From the NCBI GenBank assembly GCA_963805505.1, contig CAWDUP010000007.1, forward strand, positions 1,006,654-1,070,653: a DNA stretch of 64,000 nucleotides, written 5' to 3'. The notes beneath the pieces were generated by a model. The model saw nothing but the letters and a program-made list of their open reading frames with translations. It was not told where the DNA came from and searched no databases. The first letter of the stretch is position 1. Every line of letters starts with the position of its first letter. The DNA comes from JANPBY01 sp963805505 (GTDB lineage Bacteria > Actinomycetota > Actinomycetes > DATJPE01). The position numbers and the translations under genes are program-made. Shown here in pieces: positions 52,501 to 60,867 of this stretch.

Positions 52501-52704
52501 ATGGCGATGACCTTGCGACTGACCGCGGAGGAGACAGAGGCGCTACGTCGGCGAGCAGAGCTTGAGGGTCGGTCAATGCAGGAGGTAGCCCGCGAAGCGG
52601 TCCGGGATTACGTCGAGCAAACCAGCCGACGTGAGCTACTCGATCGGGTGCTCGACGAAGAACTCCCGCGCTTCGCTGAGGCGCTGGAGCGGCTCGGCCA
52701 GTGA
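52501..52704 (+). CDS. Ribbon-helix-helix antitoxin
   Basis: The 67-residue protein begins MAMTLRLTAEETEALRRRAE, the beta-strand plus helix of CopG/Arc-type antitoxins. The second helix is SMQEVAREAVRDYVE, and the acidic C-terminus (LLDRVLDEELPRFAEAL) should bind the toxin. ATG 52501 lies directly after the palindrome; an ATG at 52494 is out of frame. Its stop overlaps the toxin start. Confidence 0.87.
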   Translation: MAMTLRLTAEETEALRRRAELEGRSMQEVAREAVRDYVEQTSRRELLDRVLDEELPRFAEALERLGQ

Positions 52705-53081
52705 TCTTCCTGGATCTGGATGACTTGCTGCACATCGCCGAGCGCACCCTCGGCACGGAGCCCCAGGTACGGGATGTCGGCTTGCTTCAGTCGGCGCTGG
52801 CCCGGCCCCGGGCTAGCGCGCACGGCGAAGACGCGTACCCCTCGATCCACGCCAAGGCGGCGGCGCTGCTGCACGCGCTGGCACGTAACCACGGGCTGGT
52901 GGACGGCAACAAGCGGTTGGCTCTGGCCGCAGTCCTAGCGTTCTACGGGGTCAATGGATTTCGGCTGTCTTTGACGAACGACGAGGCGTACGACCTTGTC
53001 ATGACGGTCGCGAGCGGGGAGCTGGACGACGCCGCAGCGATCACCCCGGTCCTGGAGCAGGCCGCCCGAGCACGGAACTGA
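52701..53081 (+). CDS. doc: Doc-family (Fic-fold) toxin
   Basis: The 126-residue protein matches Doc toxins, which phosphorylate elongation factor Tu and stop translation. The active motif is HGLVDGNKRLAL, close to the HxFxxANKR of phage P1 Doc, and IHAKAAALLHALARN precedes it. GTG 52701 overlaps the antitoxin stop as GTGA. Here the partner is a ribbon-helix-helix protein instead of Phd. The pair lies at the far end of the island and would stabilise it. Confidence 0.9.
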   Translation: MIFLDLDDLLHIAERTLGTEPQVRDVGLLQSALARPRASAHGEDAYPSIHAKAAALLHALARNHGLVDGNKRLALAAVLAFYGVNGFRLSLTNDEAYDLVMTVASGELDDAAAITPVLEQAARARN

Positions 53082-53402
53082 CCACGCAAGCCCTCCGTCA
53101 ACGCCGCTCGGCGTGCCTACGATGTGCCGTTTCGCAAAGTCGGGGTAGACCTCGACCGATCCGCGCGGTCGTCGGAGTGCAGCGCGGGTCAGCGCGTGAT
53201 CGTCCTCAACATCGACCACCGCCTCGATACATACCGATCCTGAGTTCCGCGCCGCCAGGGGGCAGCGATCAGGGTCGCCGTGCCCTTCGCGTGCCCTAAG
53301 TGGCTGGAAAGTGCTGGCTCTCCGTGGATACCGGTGGATGGCCATACCGCGCTGACCTGCAACGACGTACGCTGAGGGACGAACGTGGACGGTCCTGAGG
53401 GT
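53082..53402. other. Noncoding end of the island
   Basis: These 321 bases between the toxin stop and attR hold no frame with convincing codon use on either strand. I see no RNA gene and no clear hairpin. Confidence 0.5.
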
Positions 53403-53447
53403 CCTTCCAAGCTGGCCATGCCGGTTCGATCCCGGTCACCCGCTCCA
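53403..53447 (+). repeat. attR: 45-bp copy of the tRNA-Gly 3' end
   Basis: This stretch is identical to 46219-46263, from the anticodon loop through CCA. The bases before it do not continue the tRNA, so it is not a second functional gene. It marks the right boundary of the island. Confidence 0.92.
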
Positions 53448-53803
53448 GATCTCTGACCAGCGCAAACGCCGGTCGACGCCACGTTTGGGGCGAATCAGCG
53501 ACATCCCAGTCCACGTCAGCGACCGCCTCGCTGAACGGGAGCGTGGAATAGCCGACGGACGCTAGGAGAGCCCGAGGTCACTCACCACGCCCGCAGTACC
53601 GCCTTCGTCGTCGCTCAACGCAGCGCCCCCGTGGCTGTCAGCCCCTGAGCGACTATGCGAGCCCGGGCCAGCGCCGCATGAATCCACCTGAGTGCCGCAT
53701 ATCGGCACGTTGCGTGCACACTGAGCGGCACGCTATCGGCATCGGCTCGATCGCATCTGAGCCCTCGTGGGCGAGGCAGCGTGCCACCTCGTGGACTGGC
53801 CGG
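53448..53803. other. Noncoding flank right of attR
   Basis: No convincing gene lies here. A short inverted repeat GTGCCG-N5-CGGCAC occurs near 53692-53708, and the octamer TATCGGCA appears near 53697, 53731 and again near 54028. The significance is unclear. Confidence 0.4.
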
Positions 53804-53989
53804 TCAGCCGCCGGTGGTGAGCCGACCATCGCCAGTCGGGCTCAGCAGGCGATTGCGGTCTAGCTCGACGGCGTCAACGTACTCGTGCAGGCTCGAGACC
53901 GCCTGTACCTCGATCGTGTCCTCCCGAGCCACGTGGACCGCCTTCTCGAGATCCGTCAAAGCCACCGCGTAGTTGCTCTGCTCAGCCAC
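53804..53989 (-). CDS. Possible small protein ending in Gly-Gly (61 aa)
   Basis: The frame from GTG 53989 gives an acidic, soluble 61-residue protein: VAEQSNYAVALTDLEKAVHV, then LHEYVDAVELDRNRLL, and the end RLTTGG. GGGGAG directly precedes the GTG, too close for ideal spacing. The frame continues upstream, but with poor-looking sequence. Amino-acid composition suggests a real gene; I know no family. Confidence 0.35.
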   Translation of the reverse strand: MAEQSNYAVALTDLEKAVHVAREDTIEVQAVSSLHEYVDAVELDRNRLLSPTGDGRLTTGG

Positions 53990-54143
53990 CTCCCCACTCT
54001 CTTCCTGAACTCCAAGGATGACGAGCGATATCGGCACACAGGTACGCGCCAAATGTGATCCATGACATCGGTTCCCAAGGCCATCCGCCGACGCGAGATC
54101 GCGCCGCACGGTTGGCAGGAGGGTCCTCGGATAGGCTTCGAGA

Positions 54144-54935
54144 GTGGCTCGGGCCCCAGACGCAGCGTCGAGGGTCGCTGAGCGCGGGTACCTACACATC
54201 GGGTGCCGGTTCGCGGCACCGGAGGACGCCTGGCGCCTAGCGGACGCAGAGATCTCACGGCTCAGTTCGCTTGATGGCCACAACGCTCAAATCGAGGTGA
54301 TCGGGCAGTTCGTCGTGCCGCCGCCAGACGGTCCAACGAGCCGGGACTTCCAAACGCTGCACATCGACTTCGGAATCCCACTCATACCGTCGAGAGCGGC
54401 CGACGTCGCGCGATGGACGGCGCTGCATGTCCCGGCCGACCGTCACGGGGTGACGGCTCGCACCCGGCTGGTCCCGTTCGCGGCGCTGCTCGCGAAGGCG
54501 GCCACCACCGCGCCAGAGCGTGGCGAGCTGCTGCGCCGCGCCGCCGCGTACGGCGAGTCACACGGCGCCTGGGACAGGCCAGCCGGCTATACCGAAGGGA
54601 GCTTCGCGCGGATCGTCGAGGCGACGTCCAGTCTCGCGCCGACATTGCCGAGCGTCCGTACCGCGCCGGGCTTTCGGTGCGGGATGGAGTTCGCGGCGCT
54701 CGAGGCCGAAACCGCATTCTTAGCGGCACACGGTCTTCACCTGGATGAGGTAGTCGAGGAGATCCTCATAGCGCCCGGCGAAATGCTGATCTTCGACAAC
54801 CTCGCTGTCACGCATGGCCGGCGTGGTCGCCGAACTGCCGGCGAGTTGCACCAACGCATCTACGGTTACCGCGAGTTGCCTGTTCCAGAACAGGTCGCAC
54901 TACGCGATCACTGGCTCACCTCGATCGGCTGGTGA
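54144..54935 (+). CDS. Fe(II)/2-oxoglutarate-dependent oxygenase, TauD-like
   Basis: The 263-residue protein shows the iron-binding facial triad. HID in QTLHIDFGIPL gives His73 and Asp75, and the distal His is in FDNLAVTHGRRGRR near residue 223. The following basic stretch with LHQRIYGYRELP supplies the Arg that holds 2-oxoglutarate. TauD-like enzymes hydroxylate small molecules such as amino acids or sulfonates; the substrate is unknown and no partner biosynthesis genes are adjacent. The start is GTG 54144 with no strong ribosome site. Confidence 0.78.
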   Translation: MARAPDAASRVAERGYLHIGCRFAAPEDAWRLADAEISRLSSLDGHNAQIEVIGQFVVPPPDGPTSRDFQTLHIDFGIPLIPSRAADVARWTALHVPADRHGVTARTRLVPFAALLAKAATTAPERGELLRRAAAYGESHGAWDRPAGYTEGSFARIVEATSSLAPTLPSVRTAPGFRCGMEFAALEAETAFLAAHGLHLDEVVEEILIAPGEMLIFDNLAVTHGRRGRRTAGELHQRIYGYRELPVPEQVALRDHWLTSIGW

Positions 54936-55577
54936 GACACAGAAGGCGAGCTACCCGAACGATCACCGTATGGGGAACCCTGAGCGCCGACATCGCACGT
55001 CGAAAGGCAGTTGACTCGCGATCTTCTCTGTGGCCCCGCCCGAAGGAGTGCCCGGACCGGGAAATCGGGAACCCCGACGGAGCGCACTCGGGACCGCCCG
55101 CTATGGCGGGATACCCCAGTCCGAACGGCATCTATCACTCGCGCCGGGTGAGACTGCGCCTCACTCCAAGCCGGTGTCCGACGCCGCCCTGCGATTCGGA
55201 GCGAGCCGAGGCCTGCTAGAGCAACCCGCGCCCAGAACCTCGAACATCGCTACCTACGTAATCCCCGATGCTCCGGTTCCCGGCGCCTAGGGGTGGGTAG
55301 GCGAACCACCCGCAACCGGATGCGCCCCAAGCGTGAGACGCGATGACCACCCCAAGTAGTCGCGCACCAACCCCTCCTTCGTCGCGGGCTTGTCGTGCCG
55401 GAACCTGCCCGGAAGGCCAGGGCGATCGGCATAGATGCGGCGCCGCCCGCGGTCGTGGCGGCCTCGATCTCTGACCACAGCGGCGAGGAGGGGGACTTTG
55501 GCCTCTGCTGCGACGTGGGCTCACGGGATTCACTGGACGTGTCCCAGCAGAACGCTGAAAGGCTGGTGTTCTGCCCG
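54936..55577. other. Apparently noncoding gap
   Basis: These 642 bases hold only short frames without convincing composition on either strand. A minus-strand frame at 55287-55478 (KPATKEGLVRDYLGWSSRL near its end) might be the tail of a lost gene, but I cannot support it. Confidence 0.4.
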
Positions 55578-56750
55578 ATGCCGGTCGAGAAGGTGATTGG
55601 CGTGTCGCGACCAGTTATCCGTTCCTTCGCCACTCCGCATCGGCCAGCGCGATCGGGCACGTGGCTGATTCCTGTCGTCGCGGCGGTGATGGCCGCCGCC
55701 GCCCTGCCCGCGCTGGCTGGTCCCGCGCCGGCGGTGTGGGCAGGTTTACCAAGCGCGGCAAGAACCTCCGTAGCCACGGCGAGCAGTCCGGAACGCGCCA
55801 TCGAGGTGGTCGCTGCCTCACCCAAGTGGGCCGTGATCGTCAGCTCCGAGTTGAAAGCGGGTGGGCTACGGACGGGCTACGACGACGTGTTCATCGTAGA
55901 TGCTGAAGGCAACGTCGAATACCTGGCGAGCGACACCCCGTACAAGCGCTTCGTCGGTTGGAGCCTGGCTAAGAACATGCTTGTGGCGAACAGCAGTGAC
56001 CAGCTTCCCGGGCAGCACAACGTTGCGGTCTGGTGGAACTTACGGACGGGATCCGGGGGGGCCAGGCGAGTGGCGACCTCGTACATGTACCTCGTGGCGG
56101 CGGCACCGCATGGTTGGCTGATGAGGAGGTACAGCACCGGTGCGCTCGTGCACTCTGACGTCGACGGCAACCGGACGAAGTTCGCCGAACCTTTCGCGGC
56201 GCCGCGGAAGTACTACGACGCCTACGCCGGGCCGATGGGCGTCTTGGTCACCGGCAACAACGGCCGCTTCCGCTACCTCCCCTGGGTCCACCCGGACCGC
56301 GACCGCAAGCTCCCGCAGCGGCTGGCCGCGATCCTGAACTACACCTGCCCCACGGTCACCGTCCACGCCGCGTACTGCGTGGCCGATGTCGGGAAGAAGC
56401 CCCACGTCGGATCGGAGGTCGTGTTCCTCGACGGCGGCACCCCCGCTGTGAACGTCCGAACCTTCGCCCGCAACCGCGGGGTGGAACTGCTGCTCCCACC
56501 TACGACGGACTACCCCCAGCTCGCGACCGCCACGTCGCGCGAGGTATCTCTGGCCAACGCCCACGGTCGGATCGTGACTCTTCTCTTCGACCGCAGGACG
56601 GTGAAGCGGGCCAACGGCTGGGTCACCGATGTGAGCCAGGTGACCCGTGGGCTCAGCGCTGTGCTCATCGTGGGCGAAGAGGGTGTTTACAAACTGAGCG
56701 GGCCCACAGGCAAGCCTCATCTGTTGGCCGCAGCCGCCGATCTGGCTTGA
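55578..56750 (+). CDS. Secreted protein of unknown function
   Basis: The 390-residue protein has an N-terminal signal: a basic stretch (HRPARSG), a hydrophobic core (LIPVVAAVMAAAALPALAG) and an Ala-rich cleavage region. The mature part has repeated strand-turn segments such as DDVFIVDAEGNVEYLA, GALVHSDVDGNRTKFAEPF and VTGNNGRFRYLPWVHP, suggesting a beta-propeller-like fold. No family is recognised. ATG 55578 is the nearest start before the signal; GTG codons a few residues later are possible. Confidence 0.65.
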   Translation: MPVEKVIGVSRPVIRSFATPHRPARSGTWLIPVVAAVMAAAALPALAGPAPAVWAGLPSAARTSVATASSPERAIEVVAASPKWAVIVSSELKAGGLRTGYDDVFIVDAEGNVEYLASDTPYKRFVGWSLAKNMLVANSSDQLPGQHNVAVWWNLRTGSGGARRVATSYMYLVAAAPHGWLMRRYSTGALVHSDVDGNRTKFAEPFAAPRKYYDAYAGPMGVLVTGNNGRFRYLPWVHPDRDRKLPQRLAAILNYTCPTVTVHAAYCVADVGKKPHVGSEVVFLDGGTPAVNVRTFARNRGVELLLPPTTDYPQLATATSREVSLANAHGRIVTLLFDRRTVKRANGWVTDVSQVTRGLSAVLIVGEEGVYKLSGPTGKPHLLAAAADLA

Positions 56751-56993
56751 CCTGGGTCGTATCCCCTGTCGGCGAACGCCGATGACTGCGTTCGTGCCCA
56801 TCGAAAGCGACCTGTATGACTCAAGGCGATACGCGATCCGGCGGCCGCGAAGTCGGCTTCGGTCATCGCCCATGGTCAGCAGAACACGTGTGCAGACTGA
56901 GCGGAGACCTGCACCCAACGCCGGATCACCCTTCCGTGGTCGATGTATGTCGACACTTCGGCGTGGTCGGCCGGCGCGGGGTGCGTGCTCGCC

Positions 56994-57539
56994 TCAGTGG
57001 AGCGTGCGGCTTGCGAACTGCGCCAGCTCGACCACCCGTTGGTGCTCGCCCGACCACGCGTCCCACACCGAACCGGCCCATTCCATCTCCGCGGAGGCGC
57101 GAACCTCGGGTGCGACCCGAAGCACGTCCCCCACCGTCACGACCCTTAGGTCCGGGACCGACCTCAGCTCAGGCGGATCCAGAGACTTATCCGGAAACAC
57201 CCGAGCGAGCAACTGGCGGACCCGCGCATCGCTCTCTCGTGCGTGCAACCTCAAGTGAAGGCCGACGAGATGCGTCAGCACGGAGCGCCGCCCGGCCGGC
57301 GTGGCGAGACCGGGGTGCTGCGCCATGTATGTGTCGACGACCACCTGAGAGGTCGCGACGAGGTGCAGCCGGCCGAATGCCTCCCAGCACCCCGGCGACG
57401 ACGCCTGGTAAGGGTCAGTCGGACCCTCGGACACAGACGTCAGCAGCCCACACGAAGCACAGACCTGCTGATCGCCGAACTCCGGATCCACTCTCTGATG
57501 GTGCCGGGACACCCGGTGGGAAGCGAGCGCGATCGGCAC
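56994..57539 (-). CDS. DUF5946 family protein
   Basis: The 181-residue protein fits DUF5946: an N-terminal CxxC (VCASCGLLT), GPTDPYQASSPGCWEAFGRL, the VVDTYMAQHPG segment, SVLTHLVGLHLRL, and the ending WAGSVWDAWSGEHQRVVELA. The cysteines and histidines suggest a metal site. The function is unknown. It lies alone between the secreted-protein gene and the XRE/DUF2975 pair. Confidence 0.78.
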   Translation of the reverse strand: MPIALASHRVSRHHQRVDPEFGDQQVCASCGLLTSVSEGPTDPYQASSPGCWEAFGRLHLVATSQVVVDTYMAQHPGLATPAGRRSVLTHLVGLHLRLHARESDARVRQLLARVFPDKSLDPPELRSVPDLRVVTVGDVLRVAPEVRASAEMEWAGSVWDAWSGEHQRVVELAQFASRTLH

Positions 57540-57587
57540 TTCGCGGTCGGTGTTTGCGTGCCTGATCCGGGCTGGGATGTTTTAGAT

Positions 57588-57812
57588 CTAGCGGTCTACG
57601 TATCTGATGATGTCGCCAGGTTGGCAGTCGAGTTCCCTGCAAAGGGCGGCGAGGGTGCTGAACCGGATGGCCTTGGCTCGTTGGTTCTTCAAGATGGACA
57701 GGTTCACGTTGGTGATGCCGACGCGGTCAGCGAGTTCAGTCACTGTCATGCGTCGTTCGGCCAGGAGATCATCGAGTTGGATTCGAATCCGGTCGTCTTC
57801 CTCGGCAGGCAT
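57588..57812 (-). CDS. XRE-family transcriptional regulator
   Basis: The 74-residue protein is a single Cro/C1-type helix-turn-helix: MTVTELADRVGITNVNLSIL, then STLAALCRELDCQPGDII. Its ATG 57812 shares one base with the DUF2975 stop, so the two are co-translated. Proteins of this small type with a DUF2975 partner are common in actinobacteria and firmicutes and are thought to regulate their own operon. The palindrome at 58496-58510 is the likely binding site. Confidence 0.9.
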   Translation of the reverse strand: MPAEEDDRIRIQLDDLLAERRMTVTELADRVGITNVNLSILKNQRAKAIRFSTLAALCRELDCQPGDIIRYVDR

Positions 57813-58477
57813 CAGACCAACCCCTCAACGTCCTCACGCATCAGGGCACCGCGCCGGAAGATCTCGGCAAACACCGCGATGCCGAGCCCACATGCAAGTG
57901 GCAGGAGAGTCAGGGAAGCCTGCGAGACCGCGTTCCCGCTGATGCCCGGCTGACTGAGCATCGCACTGGTCCCCCAGGCATTGAGGAGGACAGCGAACTC
58001 CCCGCCGATGCCAACGAGGATCGCGATGAGCAACACGATGCGTGCGTTCCGCCGATTGAAGGGGTCCCCAACTCGAAGGCTGCGAACGATGAACAGCAAC
58101 GCCATCAGGACTCCGAAGGCGATCAACCCCCACAGCACATCACTTGCCAGGAGCAGCGCGACGGGCCGCTCGCTCCAGTTGGCGTAGGCGTTGACTTGGA
58201 TCTGGATCGGACCGGAGAAGTCGTAGATGGACCCGGTGGTCGGTACGCCGCCGTAGGGCCACTCGCCGTCTTCGAAGGTCGCTTCTGCGGTCACAGCTAC
58301 CGGCTCACCGCAGATCTCAAGACCGCCGCACGTCGACGCATTCACCCAGCCCAACCCTGACGGACTCAGCACTGGAACCACGACGGAGGCGAGCAGAACC
58401 AGCCCTCCCGCGACAATCAGGAGAAGCTCCAGCCCACGGACTCCGGTGCGGGTCACGCCCTCGGATCGTGATCCCAT
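57812..58477 (-). CDS. DUF2975 membrane protein
   Basis: The 221-residue protein has four membrane spans with a long outside loop between the first two. It ends GLGIAVFAEIFRRGALMRED, the DUF2975 signature, with DPFNRRNARIVLL in the cytoplasmic loop. Two cysteines in NASTCGGLEICGEP may form a disulfide. ATG 58477 has AAGGAG five bases upstream. It probably modulates the XRE regulator encoded next. Confidence 0.88.
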   Translation of the reverse strand: MGSRSEGVTRTGVRGLELLLIVAGGLVLLASVVVPVLSPSGLGWVNASTCGGLEICGEPVAVTAEATFEDGEWPYGGVPTTGSIYDFSGPIQIQVNAYANWSERPVALLLASDVLWGLIAFGVLMALLFIVRSLRVGDPFNRRNARIVLLIAILVGIGGEFAVLLNAWGTSAMLSQPGISGNAVSQASLTLLPLACGLGIAVFAEIFRRGALMREDVEGLV

Positions 58478-58495
58478 CACGTCTCCTTATCGACG

Positions 58496-58510
58496 TTCGA
58501 TAGTATCGAA
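58496..58510. promoter_or_regulatory. Perfect palindrome upstream of DUF2975-XRE
   Basis: TTCGATA-G-TATCGAA is a perfect 15-bp palindrome in an AT-rich stretch 19 bases before the DUF2975 start codon. Position and symmetry fit an operator for the co-encoded XRE protein overlapping the promoter. Confidence 0.65.
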
Positions 58511-58643
58511 AAACAATAACAGGCAGGTTTAGGCGACGCCAGAGCCCAGGGCCACCACCGTGACTCGGCGGGCATAGGGCGAACGCGAGTGCCGGATCAG
58601 CTCGTCATGGTGCGATCGATAGCGGCACTTCTCGGGCGGTAAC

Positions 58644-59179
58644 TCAGGCCGAGCGGAAGTCCGGCAGAAAGCGCCACGCGGGGTACTTGCTGGTCAGGGT
58701 CGTCAGGTTGCCGTCCCAGTCGTGCGGTTCCAGTTGGTAGGGCTCGACGAGGCTGATCGTGGACCCGCTGACGTCGAAGCCCCAGCCGAAGCCCGCGAGG
58801 GCGTGGGCCTCCATCGCGTTCGGCTCGCCGTCAGGGACGCACAAGAAGCTTTGAGCCCGCCACGTCATGTCCTTCAGTGATGACCTCGACGGGCCGTCGA
58901 AGAGCTGCGGGCTCAGCCCGAGCCAGCAGAACGGATGAGGCACGTCGCCGAGGAACGCCAGCGGGTCGAACTCGAACTCCCGACCGCCGCTCTCGTTGTC
59001 GTCGCTGCGGACCAGCGCACCCAACCCAGCACGGCGTGTGCCGTGCGCGGGGTAGTCACGCTCGGCGTGACACCACGGGAAGCCTGCCGAGTCCGGCCCA
59101 GACCCCACGAGTGCGTCTGTTGCGCCTGTAGGCCGTGGATGCGCCCGGCGAGCCCTCGGAGGGTGAAGTCGACGTCCAT
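58644..59179 (-). pseudogene. Hypothetical gene, probably frameshifted
   Basis: A 154-residue frame (58644-59108) has convincing composition: FEFDPLAFLGDVPHPFCWLG and ALAGFGWGFDVSGSTISLVE. Its best N-terminus seems to lie in another frame, starting ATG 59179 with MDVDFTLRGLAGRIHGLQAQ, which shifts out near 59110. I interpret one gene broken by a single indel. If it is not broken, the gene starts at GTG 59108. No family is recognised. Confidence 0.45.
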
Positions 59180-59442
59180 TCGCGAAATCTCGTGTATCCG
59201 CGAGCTCGTACCCCGAGCGCTACGGCCGGATCTCGCGACAGGAAACGATGCAGAACGGCAGATACGGGCGGTAAGCGAGGGGCAGCAACACGATGATCAG
59301 CACTGGGCGTGCGTGGAAGCACCTTAGTATGAACTTCGGTCAGAGTCGTTCGGAAGAGCCAATGGCATACGTGTCTCTTCCGCTGCACATACGAGGCGAT
59401 GCTCCCACTATACGGCGTGACCGAGAGTCGTGAAGTGAGAAA

Positions 59443-59730
59443 TCAATCCGCTGAACGAACTTCGTGAACGGATGTCCGAGGCGAGCCATGGTGTATCCTC
59501 GGTCCTAACTTTACGATCTCCGCAAGGGTATGTAAGTGCATCGACGATACCTCGGCGTTGGCCGAAACCGCTAGAGGAAGTACGCGATCCGGCCACGCCT
59601 TGACGCTCATGAGGAGCAAATCGAATGTCTCGAACTCCAGCAACGGGACCGCCGGAGACACAACTAAAGGAACGAGGCGCGCCACATCCCAGGATGCCTT
59701 GCGGTGTGGAAGATCGAGCGCGAAGGGCAC
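59443..59730 (-). CDS. Possible small hypothetical gene of lower GC
   Basis: The 95-residue frame from GTG 59730 reads PFALDLPHRKASWDVARLV and LLEFETFDLLLMSVKAWPD. Its codons use A/T third positions more than the core genes. An in-frame TAA lies just upstream. It has no recognised domain. The surrounding kilobase is also less GC-rich, suggesting foreign origin. Confidence 0.35.
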   Translation of the reverse strand: MPFALDLPHRKASWDVARLVPLVVSPAVPLLEFETFDLLLMSVKAWPDRVLPLAVSANAEVSSMHLHTLAEIVKLGPRIHHGSPRTSVHEVRSAD

Positions 59731-59889
59731 TTCGGCGCGTTATGCTAGAAGGGAATAGGGCGGCTGCGTCTTAGCGAGATGGGGTTTGTACCCTGGGTGG
59801 ACTGCAAGAAGCGTGGAACGGGACCGTAGGACGGTGAATTCGTCGTTGACGGGCGTCGTGTAGTCACCGAGATTGGCAGGGTGCGGAAA

Positions 59890-60246
59890 CGTGTGAGTTC
59901 GTGTGGATCTCGACTAGGACGAGGTGCGCATCGAAGATCAGGAGAACAGGACGTGGCCAACGGCAGCCAGCCATAACCGATAGGCTTCGTCGAAGGCTGG
60001 CAGTTCCACCGAAATCACTGGGAACTGGAGCGCCGCGGAGAACTCGTCGAACAAGCCCTGCACGGTCTGCATCTTGGTGCCCCGTAGCGCCCGGACCTCC
60101 AGTCCGGAGTCGCGCCACCGAACTCCGCTCCTGCGGCACTCGTCGATCACCCGGAGGTCCAGAGATCCGCAGCTGAGCCACCGAAGGAGCGGTACGTCGC
60201 TGAGGCGCATCACCGAAAGGCCTATCCGCGTGGCGAGTGCGAGTAG
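59890..60246 (-). pseudogene. Barstar-family (ribonuclease inhibitor) remnant
   Basis: Minus-strand pieces of a barstar domain occur in successive frames: ALRGTKMQTVQGLFDEFSAA and LQFP, then SDFGG in a second frame, PAFDEAYRLWLAAVGH back in the first, and PVLLIFDAHLVLVE in the second. Intact relatives read FGxNWxAxxE and end in a DAHLVL-type strand. At least three indels fall within about 120 bases. Barstars inhibit secreted ribonucleases; no barnase-like gene is visible here. Confidence 0.7.
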
Positions 60247-60499
60247 AACGGCACATAGGCGGCAAGAGCCTTGCTCCAGCCGAAGTGGTGGGCCGCCGAT
60301 AGGTGAGGGTGGAGTTCCGGAGCGGCAGAGTGGCCGTCGCACTTGATGCGGACATGAGGCCGTGGGCAAAGTCCACCGGACAGTTGATGGCCGCCATCGC
60401 GGCGATCTGCGCCTTGGCGCTGCTGGCGGGCAACCCCTCGCCCTACATGCCGGAATCATCACGGGGTTGTGTCTCATAGCGCTATGCCAGCGAAGTCGG

Positions 60500-60738
60500 G
60501 CAAGCGCTACTACCGGTTCAAGACTCCGCACTTGATGAGGACCTCGACTTCTGGCGGGCATCACTACGGTCGTGTCGCCTCAGGCCTAGGCCGCCGCCTG
60601 GTGCGGAGTCGCGCTTGGAGCGGTCGCGCTCGCCTTCGGGGTTGTCCAGGGACTCGGATGGTGGATTGGCCTACCGCAGTTCCCGCTGGTCGCGTTCATC
60701 ATGATCATCGCCACGATGCACGGTCGCCACCGTACCTA
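60500..60738 (+). pseudogene. Remnant of a small membrane protein
   Basis: A frame ending TAG at 60736-60738 encodes two hydrophobic stretches (WCGVALGAVALAFGVVQGLG and LPQFPLVAFIMIIATMH) but follows an in-frame TAG with no start. A likely N-terminal part, DEDLDFWR, lies in another frame near 60535. I take it as one short gene broken by indels; no family is assigned. Confidence 0.4.
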
Positions 60739-60781
60739 GGGGACGACGGCCAGGCCACCACCACCCGAGCGCGAACGGCAC

Positions 60782-60827
60782 TTATGCCGGTGATCCTGTC
60801 AATGGGGGTCGGGTTATGCCGGTGATC
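60782..60827. repeat. Direct repeat at the end of the recombinase pair
   Basis: TTATGCCGGTGATC occurs at 60782-60795 and again at 60814-60827, a 32-base period. Thirteen of its 14 bases recur in inverted orientation at 63282-63294, at the start codon of the outer recombinase gene. The copies therefore bracket the two recombinase genes and may be their binding sites or the element's termini. Confidence 0.6.
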
Positions 60828-60867
60828 GGCCGGGTTCGGGAGAGCTCGAGCCGGTCGGTGGGGCTGG

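Larger units (their letters stand above)
46219..53447 (+). mobile_element. Integrated genomic island at tRNA-Gly (about 7.2 kb)
   Basis: The element is bounded by perfect 45-bp direct repeats, the first being the tRNA-Gly 3' end. A phage-type integrase starts 154 bases inside the left end. Cargo in order: HTH protein, small membrane protein, second tyrosine recombinase, an unknown protein, truncated IS30 transposase, BASS-family transporter, and an RHH/Doc toxin-antitoxin pair at the far end. No replication, conjugation or capsid gene is present, so it is either a small defective element or one mobilised in trans. Confidence 0.9.

Noticed and set aside
53403..53447. A second tRNA-Gly gene
   Set aside because: Only the 3' 45 bases are present. 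The acceptor 5' strand and D arm are missing, so it is an att copy.
53690..54035. TATCGGCA repeats as a regulatory array
   Set aside because: Only three copies with irregular spacing. In DNA of this composition that is not persuasive.
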